Shown here: piece after piece, positions 8,337-14,931 of the stretch
Position numbering within the stretch: position 1 is the first letter of the stretch
Layout: each line of letters starts with the position of its first letter
DNA from: Alphaproteobacteria bacterium
GTDB lineage: Bacteria > Pseudomonadota > Alphaproteobacteria > Rickettsiales > 21-14-0-20-44-7
Assembly (NCBI GenBank): GCA_013288575.1
Contig: JABDBO010000003.1
Span: 1-33,784 of the forward strand
DNA: 33,784 nucleotides
Direction: 5' to 3'
Made by a program: the position numbers and the translations under genes
Notes under the pieces: generated by a model
Database searches by the model: none
The model's input: only the letters and a program-made list of their open reading frames with translations
What the model was told of the DNA's origin: nothing

Positions 8337-11300
8337 ATGACCAAAAACTCAGCTCAAAACACGCATATGAACAAGACTACCACAAAAACCTCTACGACCA
8401 ATAAGAAATCTCAAGGAAAAAACATTTCGCCGTTGGAACAATTCACCCAGAATTTTTATTCTTATGCTTTTGAAGATGAGTTGAAATACCAATCCCGCGA
8501 TGAACTTCTCGCTAAAACTGAAAATGCTTTCAAATTTTTTGAAAAGCGCAAACCTCATGAACCGAAAATTGAAATTGATCCGCCACAAGGCAAAGATCTA
8601 AAACCGCGCACAATTTTAAAAGTCTTGAACGACGATAAAACTTTTTTGGTTGATTCTGTCATCGCCGAAGTCAGCCGTCTTGGTTACAAAATTTATGAAA
8701 TTTACCACCCGGTTCTAAAAGTAAACCGCGATAAAAGCGGCAAATTTACCGAGTTTGATTCTAAACACGGCAAGGCTGAATCTCTCATCTATTTAAAAAT
8801 CAGCTATATCGAACACCAAGTCGCTATTGATTCACTCAAGAAAAACCTCGAAGCCGTTCTCCGCGCACTTTACTTGGCCGTTGACGACTGGCGCTCGATG
8901 CTGGTCAAAGTTGATGAAACCGTCAAATCAATGCATCTTGCCCAAAGCAGCTTCCCTAATGATGAAGTTGATGAAACTACTGATTTCCTAAAATGGCTGG
9001 CTGATGATCACTTCACATTCTTAGGCTACAGCGAATATGAAATTTCGCCAAAAAGCAAAAAGCTAAAACTTATAGAAGATTCTAACCTCGGCGTTTCTCG
9101 CCCTGAAGCTGCGCAACTCACAGATATTTCACCGGAAGAACAGGCAAAACTTTCTGCCGATGGCGACCTATTGCAGATTACAAAATCCGATAATAAAGCA
9201 ATCGTTCATCGCAGCGTTTACATGGACCACATCGCCGTCAAAAAATTTGATGGTAATGGCAAAATCATCGGCGAGCGCCGTTTCTTGGGCCTTTTTGCCA
9301 GCAGCGCTTACTATCAGATGACGAATACAATCCCAATCATCCGCCGCAAAGTAAAATACGTCCAAGGCAAATCCGGTTTCGCCCGCGGTGGCCACTCAGC
9401 CAAAATCGTCCAGTTTATTTTAGACTCATATCCACGCGACGAAATTTTCCAAAGCAATGCCGACCAACTCCTCAAAAATATCCTCTCCATTCTCGAATTA
9501 ATGGAGCGCCCGCGCGTCGGCCTCTACATGCGCAATGACCGTTTTGACCGTTTCATTTCCTGCTTAATTTATGTTCCGAAAGAGAAATTCGATACGAATT
9601 TGCGCTTCCGCATCCAGCGCATTTTAGAAAAATCACTCGAGGGCAAAGTCACCGAATATTATACACAAATTTCTGATTCACCGCTCTCACGCCTGCATCT
9701 TATCATCAAGCCAAACAGCAAAATTGGCAAATATGATGTTGAAGAACTCCGCACCAAAATCGCCGAAGTTTCCAATTTATGGTCAGACGAACTTTTGGCA
9801 ACTCTCGCCGAAAAATTTGGTGACCGCAAAGGCGAACAGCTTTTCACCAAATATGAAAATGCTTTCCCGAAAGATTACACCGCAATTTACAGCTCAAAAC
9901 ACGCCATCAGTGATATCAACAAAATCGAAGAATCGCTAAACGCGCATCGCCTCGAAGTTGAATTCTACCAATCAAAAGAAGATGGCGAAGTTGATAGCTA
10001 CCACCTAAAAACCTTCAACCCGGGTGACGCAATCGCACTTTCTGACGTGCTCCCAATTCTCGAAAACTTTGGCCTGCGCGTAATTTCTGAAAAACCATTC
10101 TTCGTTGAACCGGCCGGTGGCGAAGTCGGCGTCGGTATTTCAGATTTCGAAGTTGAGCCGATGAACAAACAGCCGATTAATCTCGAAGAAATAAAAGAAC
10201 TGCTCGAAACTGCCTTCAAAAAAGTTATCTTAGTTGAGGCCGAAAATGACCAGCTCAACAAGCTCGTGATTTTTGCTAACCTTCCTTGGCGCGATATCGT
10301 GCTGCTCCGCGCTTACACTCGTTATCTCCGCCAGGCAGGTCTTGCCCTCGGCATCAACTTCTTCATGGATGCGCTTGTCAACCAAGCCAAACTCTCAAGC
10401 CGGTTGGTTGATTTGTTCCACTCTTATTTTGATCCGAAAACCAAATTAAAAGCTGAAGATATTATTGCTGAAATCAATGAAGATTTAGCCAATGTTTCTA
10501 ACCTAAACGAAGACCGCGCCATCCGCCGCTTGAGTGAAACTATTGAAGCCACGCTTCGCACCAATTTCTTCCAAACTACTGATGTTGGTAGCAACAAATC
10601 ATACGTTTCCTTCAAATTTGATTCGCGCAAAGTGCCAGACTTGCCATTGCCGCGCCCACTCTATGAAGTTTTCGTCTACGCTCCATTCGTCGAAGGCATT
10701 CACTTACGCGGCGGCATGGTTGCCCGCGGTGGCCTCCGCTGGTCAGACCGGTCTGAAGATTTCCGCACCGAAATTTTGGGCCTCATGAAAGCGCAAATGG
10801 TCAAAAATTCCGTTATCGTGCCAGTCGGTTCCAAAGGCGGCTTCATCGTAAAAGGCCATGTGCCGGATGACCGTGACGCCAAATTGAAACAAGGCATCGA
10901 ATGCTACAAAACTTTCTTGCGCGGTGTGCTTGATGTTACTGATAACATCGTCAAAGGCAAAATCGCCCCACCGCAAAATGTCACTCGCCGTGACGGGGAT
11001 GATCCATACCTCGTAGTTGCCGCCGATAAAGGCACCGCAACATTCTCAGACATCGCCAACAGCGTTTCTGAAGAATACGGCTTCTGGCTCGGCGACGCAT
11101 TCGCATCAGGCGGAAGCGCCGGTTACGACCACAAAAAAATGGGCATCACCGCCAAAGGCGCATGGATTTCCGTCCAACGCCACTTCCGCGAAATCGGCGT
11201 TGATGTGCAATCACAAGATTTCACCTGCGTCGGCGTGGGTGATATGTCCGGCGACGTTTTCGGCAATGGCATGCTGCTTTCCGAACACATCAAATTAGTT

Positions 11301-13121
11301 GCCGCATTCAACCACATGCACATCTTCCTCGACCCAACTCCTGATGCTGCATCAAGCTTCAAAGAACGCGACCGCCTGTTCCAACTCCCACGCTCCGGCT
11401 GGGATGATTACGACAAAAAACTCATCTCCAAAGGCGGCGGAATTTTCAAACGTTCCGACAAATCAATCAAACTAACGCCGGAAGTAAAACAAGCGCTCGA
11501 CATTAAAGAAAATGAGTTAAACCCTGATGAGCTAATCCGCGCCATCCTAAAATCTCCAGTTGATCTATTGTGGAACGGCGGCATCGGCACTTATGTAAAA
11601 GCTGAGCTAGAGACTGCGCGCGATGTCGGTGATAAAAACAACGACAACTTGCGCATCAACGGCAAAGAACTCCGCGCCAAAGTAGCTGGTGAAGGTGGCA
11701 ACTTAGGTTTCACCCAACTCGGCCGCATCGAATACGCACTTAACGGTGGCCGCTTAAACACCGACGCTATCGATAACTCGGCTGGCGTTGACACTTCCGA
11801 TCATGAAGTAAACATCAAAATTCCTCTACAAGCCGCGATCGAGAAAAAGAAACTTAACATTGCCAACCGCAACAAGTTGTTGGTAAAAATGACAGATGAA
11901 ATCGCTGATCTGGTGCTACGCGATAACTACCTGCAAACTCAGGCAATCTCGATTGCCGAAACCCGTGGATATCTTGGCAACGAAGCTCGCGCCGCACTCA
12001 TGCGCAAACTTGAAGAAGACGGTTTGCTAAAACGCAAAATCGAATTCTTACCAAGTGATGAAGAAATCTTGCGCCGCACATCTTTAAAACTTTCCTTCAC
12101 CCGTCCGGAAGTTTCGGTACTGCTCGCATATAGCAAAATGTGGCTCTACAACCAGCTCATCGAATCTGATCTGCCAGATGATGAATATTTCAAAATTGAT
12201 TTGAACCGCTATTTCCCGGTCGAATTACAAAAGAAATATAAAACCGAGTTGGAAGATCACAAACTCCGCCGCGAAATTATTGCGACATTTGCCACCAACT
12301 CAATCGTCAACCGCGCCGGTTCGACATTCTTCTCAACCATTATCAAAGACACTGGCATGAGTGCGAGCGATATCGCCCGCGCTTACACCGTAACTCGCGA
12401 CGCCTTCAAACTGCGCGACTTATGGAAAGCGATTGAAAACCTCGATGGCAAAGTCGAAGCAAAAGTTCAATATGAAATGTTCCTCTCCATCGGCCGTTTC
12501 ATCGAGCGCCAAACCTTGTGGTTCCTCCGCAACTTGCCATTACCAATCAATGTGGAAAAAACCATCAAGGAATATGCCACCGATATTGCTGAATTCTCCA
12601 GCAAACTTTCCAGCATGTTAAACGAACTGGTTTCCGAACAAATCGAAAAACAGGAAGCCGCACTTACCGAGAAAAACGTTCCGCTCGCACTTGCCAAAAA
12701 AGTGTCATCACTTCGCGCGCTGATTTCCGCCTGCGACGTAGCACTCATCACCCGCACCAGCAAACTGCCGCTGCACATCGTCGGTAAAGTTTATTTCCAA
12801 CTCGGCCAGCGCCTGTCATTCAACTGGCTGCGCCTTGCCGCGCTCGAAATGCCGGCCGATACTTACTGGCAGCGTTTGGCAATTAAAAACCTTATCGATT
12901 CACTCTTTGAGCAACAACGCCGCATCGCTCGCGAAATTACGAGCAGCGCCTGTAAGGGTGATAAATGCGACACCGCATTAGACACCTGGACGGAGAAAAA
13001 CGCCGGCAACCTGGAACGCCACGATAAAATGATCGCCGAGTTGCAACAGTCATCCGATAAGTTTGATTTGGCTATGTTGATAGCGGCAGTGCGCAGAATC
13101 GAAAGCTTGGGCTCGGTTTAA
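8337..13121 (+). CDS. NAD-dependent glutamate dehydrogenase, large (about 180 kDa) class
   Basis: The protein is about 1594 residues from ATG 8337, the usual length of the large bacterial NAD-GDH class. It converts glutamate to 2-oxoglutarate and ammonia with NAD. The N-terminal half carries the regulatory ACT-like region typical of the class. The catalytic part shows VPVGSKGGFIVKG (about residues 830-842), DDPYLVVAADKGTATFSD, GDAFASGGSAGYDHKKMGIT, CVGVGDMSGDVFGNGML and AGEGGNLGFTQLGRIEY. An earlier in-frame TTG (8319) and a later ATG (8367) are alternative starts; none has a clear Shine-Dalgarno site. The gene stands alone: cysQ diverges from it, and a palindromic repeat begins three bases after its stop. 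The amino-terminal residues are rich in Thr, Asn and Lys and probably disordered. Confidence 0.95.
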   Translation: MTKNSAQNTHMNKTTTKTSTTNKKSQGKNISPLEQFTQNFYSYAFEDELKYQSRDELLAKTENAFKFFEKRKPHEPKIEIDPPQGKDLKPRTILKVLNDDKTFLVDSVIAEVSRLGYKIYEIYHPVLKVNRDKSGKFTEFDSKHGKAESLIYLKISYIEHQVAIDSLKKNLEAVLRALYLAVDDWRSMLVKVDETVKSMHLAQSSFPNDEVDETTDFLKWLADDHFTFLGYSEYEISPKSKKLKLIEDSNLGVSRPEAAQLTDISPEEQAKLSADGDLLQITKSDNKAIVHRSVYMDHIAVKKFDGNGKIIGERRFLGLFASSAYYQMTNTIPIIRRKVKYVQGKSGFARGGHSAKIVQFILDSYPRDEIFQSNADQLLKNILSILELMERPRVGLYMRNDRFDRFISCLIYVPKEKFDTNLRFRIQRILEKSLEGKVTEYYTQISDSPLSRLHLIIKPNSKIGKYDVEELRTKIAEVSNLWSDELLATLAEKFGDRKGEQLFTKYENAFPKDYTAIYSSKHAISDINKIEESLNAHRLEVEFYQSKEDGEVDSYHLKTFNPGDAIALSDVLPILENFGLRVISEKPFFVEPAGGEVGVGISDFEVEPMNKQPINLEEIKELLETAFKKVILVEAENDQLNKLVIFANLPWRDIVLLRAYTRYLRQAGLALGINFFMDALVNQAKLSSRLVDLFHSYFDPKTKLKAEDIIAEINEDLANVSNLNEDRAIRRLSETIEATLRTNFFQTTDVGSNKSYVSFKFDSRKVPDLPLPRPLYEVFVYAPFVEGIHLRGGMVARGGLRWSDRSEDFRTEILGLMKAQMVKNSVIVPVGSKGGFIVKGHVPDDRDAKLKQGIECYKTFLRGVLDVTDNIVKGKIAPPQNVTRRDGDDPYLVVAADKGTATFSDIANSVSEEYGFWLGDAFASGGSAGYDHKKMGITAKGAWISVQRHFREIGVDVQSQDFTCVGVGDMSGDVFGNGMLLSEHIKLVAAFNHMHIFLDPTPDAASSFKERDRLFQLPRSGWDDYDKKLISKGGGIFKRSDKSIKLTPEVKQALDIKENELNPDELIRAILKSPVDLLWNGGIGTYVKAELETARDVGDKNNDNLRINGKELRAKVAGEGGNLGFTQLGRIEYALNGGRLNTDAIDNSAGVDTSDHEVNIKIPLQAAIEKKKLNIANRNKLLVKMTDEIADLVLRDNYLQTQAISIAETRGYLGNEARAALMRKLEEDGLLKRKIEFLPSDEEILRRTSLKLSFTRPEVSVLLAYSKMWLYNQLIESDLPDDEYFKIDLNRYFPVELQKKYKTELEDHKLRREIIATFATNSIVNRAGSTFFSTIIKDTGMSASDIARAYTVTRDAFKLRDLWKAIENLDGKVEAKVQYEMFLSIGRFIERQTLWFLRNLPLPINVEKTIKEYATDIAEFSSKLSSMLNELVSEQIEKQEAALTEKNVPLALAKKVSSLRALISACDVALITRTSKLPLHIVGKVYFQLGQRLSFNWLRLAALEMPADTYWQRLAIKNLIDSLFEQQRRIAREITSSACKGDKCDTALDTWTEKNAGNLERHDKMIAELQQSSDKFDLAMLIAAVRRIESLGSV

Positions 13122-13123
13122 TA

Positions 13124-13196
13124 CGTCGTCCTGCGGCTCGACCGCAGGATCTGGTTTCACAATCAGGAGATCCTATGGTCAAGCCATAGGATGACG
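13124..13196 (+). repeat. 73-bp double-hairpin element, left outer arm of a compound inverted repeat
   Basis: It contains two hairpins, TCCTGCGG/CCGCAGGA and CCTATGG/CCATAGG, joined by a 20-base spacer. The reverse complement of 13845-13917 matches it at 71 of 73 positions. It starts three bases after the glutamate dehydrogenase stop, so it may also serve as that gene's transcription end. The architecture (GTCAT-type ends, two hairpins) matches the element at 2156-2226 with different stem sequences. Confidence 0.88.
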
Positions 13197-13221
13197 TTTA
13201 TAATAAAATTTAAAGAACAGA

Positions 13222-13288
13222 GAGCCGTCAGCCCGACGCATCCGTCGGCGTTACCAAACGCGAGCATGCGCAATGCTCGTTTGGTAAC
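13222..13288 (+). repeat. Two-hairpin repeat with GAGCCGTCAGCC head, copy 1
   Basis: The head GAGCCGTCAGCC (13222-13233) leads into hairpin 1 (CCGACG, loop catc, CGTCGG; 13233-13248) and hairpin 2 (GTTACCAAA paired with TTTGGTAAC, then a CG bulge, then CGAGCAT paired with ATGCTCG; 13250-13288). An inverted copy lies at 13768-13833 and a third, more distant copy at 14839-14895. Confidence 0.8.
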
Positions 13289-13308
13289 AATAAAAATACC
13301 CACCTAAT

Positions 13309-13338
13309 TTGACTATTAGCTTCCCCCATGCCTAGAAT
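13309..13338 (+). promoter_or_regulatory. Sigma-70-type promoter ahead of the structured leader and RelB/DinJ-like gene
   Basis: The -35 box is TTGACT (13309-13314) and the -10 box TAGAAT (13333-13338), separated by 18 bases. Each differs from consensus at one position. Transcription would start near 13345, inside or just after the left side of the stem at 13342-13353, leaving a leader of about 108 bases before the gene at 13454. Confidence 0.6.
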
Positions 13339-13341
13339 TTT

Positions 13342-13412
13342 CATGTAGAGCCAATTTCTGCCTTTCTAACGTTCTCTAGCGTCTTGAAAATGACGGGAAG
13401 TGGCTCTGCATG
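13342..13412 (+). ncRNA. Candidate structured leader or small RNA
   Basis: Bases 13342-13353 (CATGTAGAGCCA) pair with 13401-13412 (TGGCTCTGCATG) over 12 positions, one of them a G-U pair. Inside the 47-base loop a smaller hairpin can form (CGTC 13380-13383 with GACG 13392-13395). The element follows directly on a good promoter and precedes the RelB/DinJ-like gene. It matches no RNA family I know. It could be a free small RNA, a leader, or an operator-like palindrome; I keep confidence low. Confidence 0.35.
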
Positions 13413-13453
13413 GCCATCAAAAATTCAACGAAATCAAACAAAAACAATAGCTT

Positions 13454-13765
13454 ATGCAAGAAAATAATGAAAAATCCACAATTCGCGTTTCAATGCCGGT
13501 TAAAACACTGAACGAAATCGAAGATATTCTCGCCGAAACCGGCCTTGAGATTCACGAAGCAGTGCGCTTATATTTAAGCCAAATCGTGCTAAATCACGGC
13601 ATTCCTTATAATGGTTTCAAATCCGGTTTAAAGCCAAAACCTATTAAAGAAAAAAAGCGCGATCAAAAGCGGGAATTTATGCTGGAAGCCGCAGAGCGCG
13701 AACTTGCCATTAGCAAAACTCACAAGGAAATAAAACACAGTGGCGGCCAAATTCCGAAATTATGA
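13454..13765 (+). CDS. RelB/DinJ-family antitoxin-like protein, no toxin partner visible
   Basis: This is a 103-residue protein. Residues 9-50 (TIRVSMPVKTL ... VRLYLSQIVLNHGIPY) match the ribbon-helix-helix DNA-binding domain of RelB/DinJ antitoxins: a short beta strand RVSMP, two helices, and the family-typical ending in a 'GIPY/GLPF' motif. The C-terminal half is lysine-rich (KPKPIKEKKRDQKREF), where antitoxins normally carry the toxin-binding tail. No toxin gene follows; the next gene is flhG after a repeat. The gene lies alone inside a compound element with inverted ends and its own promoter. It could be an orphan antitoxin or a DNA-binding protein tied to the element. No strong Shine-Dalgarno site is visible. 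Confidence 0.7.
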   Translation: MQENNEKSTIRVSMPVKTLNEIEDILAETGLEIHEAVRLYLSQIVLNHGIPYNGFKSGLKPKPIKEKKRDQKREFMLEAAERELAISKTHKEIKHSGGQIPKL

Positions 13766-13767
13766 TT

Positions 13768-13833
13768 GTTACCAAACGAACGCTCGGGTGCTCGCGTTTG
13801 GTAACAGCGCTGGATGCAGCGGGCTGACGGCTC
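13768..13833 (-). repeat. Two-hairpin repeat with GAGCCGTCAGCC head, copy 2 (inverted)
   Basis: On the - strand the head GAGCCGTCAGCC (13833-13822) is followed by hairpin 1 with stem CGCTG/CAGCG and the same loop catc as copy 1, then by a hairpin GTTACCAAACG/CGTTTGGTAAC (13768-13778 with 13795-13805). The stem of hairpin 1 differs from copy 1 (CGACG/CGTCG) but stays paired. The repeat begins two bases after the RelB/DinJ-like stop. Confidence 0.8.
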
Positions 13834-13844
13834 CCTAGTCTTGA

Positions 13845-13917
13845 CGTCATCCTATGGCTTGACCATAGGATCTCTTGATTGTGAAACCAGATCCTGCGGT
13901 CGAGCCGCAGGATGACG
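13845..13917 (-). repeat. 73-bp double-hairpin element, right outer arm of the compound inverted repeat
   Basis: It is the inverted partner of 13124-13196, with two differences in 73 bases. It ends about 70 bases before flhG. Near-identity to the left arm points to recent duplication, or to conversion between the arms. Confidence 0.88.
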
Positions 13918-13949
13918 AATTCTGAGAACACAGGAAATATTTTCCCCTG

Positions 13950-13964
13950 CTAACGAAATCTTAA
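13950..13964 (+). promoter_or_regulatory. CtrA-like binding site upstream of flhG (one mismatch)
   Basis: CTAA, seven bases, then TTAA matches the CtrA box TTAA-N7-TTAA at seven of eight specified positions. It ends 23 bases before the flhG start; the full-match box at 28180-28194 ends 22 bases before its gene. Flagellar genes are classic CtrA targets, but the match alone is weak evidence. Confidence 0.35.
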
Positions 13965-13987
13965 TACTTGCCCCCCATGATGGTAAT

Positions 13988-14737
13988 ATGAAAAGCAAAG
14001 ACAATATATTAGCAATAGCCTCCGGCAAAGGCGGCGTCGGCAAAACCTGGGTTTCCACAACGATTTCGCATATTTTCGCCAATTCTGGCCGCAAGGCATT
14101 ATTATTTGATGGTGATATTGGCCTGGCCAATGTCGATGTCCAACTCGGCCTTTCACCGGCAGTTGATTTAAGCGATGTTTTCACCGGCAAAGCTACTTTG
14201 GCCCAAGCCGTAACCCATTATGATGAAGGCAATTTTGATATCATCGCCGGTCGTTCGGGCAGCGGGTCACTTGCCAATTTATCGGTCGATAAAATCAATT
14301 CACTTAGCCGGGAACTTGATGCGCTCGCCAAAACTTATGATCTCGTGCTGCTTGATCTCGGCGCGGGTATTGAACAACAAGTGCAAGCCATGGCCCAACT
14401 TGCCAGCCGCTGTTTAATTGTCATTACCGATGAGCCGACTTCGCTTACCGATGCTTATGCATTTATCAAAATTCTCCGCATGCAAAATCAAGATGCGGAT
14501 ATCCAAATTATTGTAAACATGGCTGAAAATCAGCGCGAAGGTTTAAAAACTTTTGGCGCCATTAAAAATGCTTGCGAGAGCTTTTTGAAATTTTCACCGC
14601 GCCTGGCGGGAATTGTTCGCCGTGATCCGAAAGTTAAGGAAGCTATACGTTCGCAAACGCCAATTCTCCTTAAAAACTCCAAATCGATGGCCGCCGCCGA
14701 TATCGCCGCATTGGCCGTAAAGCTAATGGCTCGATAG
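13988..14737 (+). CDS. flhG: FlhG/YlxH-type MinD-family ATPase, flagellar number or placement regulator
   Basis: This 249-residue ParA/MinD ATPase has a deviant Walker A motif (GKGGVGKTW, residues 14-22), DGDIGLANVDVQLGL (switch region, 41-55) and DLVLLDLGAGIEQQ. The DLGAGI form and GLANVD pattern are typical of FlhG, which works with the SRP-like GTPase FlhF to control flagellar number and position. MinD is the alternative, but neither minC nor minE is nearby, whereas the fliK-like gene follows and fliI and fliJ are close. No C-terminal amphipathic helix of MinD type is obvious. No clear Shine-Dalgarno site precedes ATG 13988. Confidence 0.82.
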   Translation: MKSKDNILAIASGKGGVGKTWVSTTISHIFANSGRKALLFDGDIGLANVDVQLGLSPAVDLSDVFTGKATLAQAVTHYDEGNFDIIAGRSGSGSLANLSVDKINSLSRELDALAKTYDLVLLDLGAGIEQQVQAMAQLASRCLIVITDEPTSLTDAYAFIKILRMQNQDADIQIIVNMAENQREGLKTFGAIKNACESFLKFSPRLAGIVRRDPKVKEAIRSQTPILLKNSKSMAAADIAALAVKLMAR

Positions 14738-14838
14738 GAATACTAATTTGCGCTCGGCGCGCAGCCCCCGCCCTCAATGGGCTTGCCTTCCCGCTGGTCA
14801 GGATCCATAGCATCAACTTTGGCGTGGTTTAAGAACCG

Positions 14839-14895
14839 GAGCCGTCAGCCCGCAGAGCGGTAGTTTAAAGTAGCGCCCGAGCGCTGCCTTTAAAC
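14839..14895 (+). repeat. Two-hairpin repeat with GAGCCGTCAGCC head, copy 3
   Basis: The head GAGCCGTCAGCC (14839-14850) is identical to copies 1 and 2. Hairpin 1 is CCGC/GCGG, and hairpin 2 is GTTTAAAG (14863-14870) paired with CTTTAAAC (14888-14895), extended by AGCGC/GCGCT. Both stems have sequences unlike those of copies 1 and 2, but the layout is the same. The remaining part of the 14738-14926 gap holds GC-rich sequence without other features I can support. Confidence 0.65.
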
Positions 14896-14905
14896 ATTTA
14901 TAAAG

Positions 14906-14931
14906 TTCATAAAATCTTAAGACTTTATGAA
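14906..14931. promoter_or_regulatory. 26-bp palindrome spanning the first possible start of the fliK-like gene
   Basis: Bases 14906-14918 and 14919-14931 form an inverted repeat centred on CTTAAG with a single mismatched pair position on each side (outer arms TTCATAAA and TTTATGAA). It includes the ATG at 14927. It could be an operator, or as RNA a hairpin hiding that start; translation would then begin at ATG 14945. Confidence 0.5.

Noticed and set aside
13124..13917. Insertion sequence
   Set aside because: The inverted ends suggest one, but the only gene inside is a 103-residue RHH protein; no transposase motif exists, so it can only be a non-autonomous or chance structure.
13988..14737. 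MinD of the Min division system
   Set aside because: No minC or minE is adjacent, the gene lies among flagellar genes, and GLANVD/DLGAGI favours FlhG.
13250..14895. Integron-like attC sites, suggested by hairpins beginning GTT and ending AAC
   Set aside because: The outer arms do not fit the GTTRRRY/RYYYAAC cores, there is no extrahelical-base layout, and no integrase or cassette array is present.
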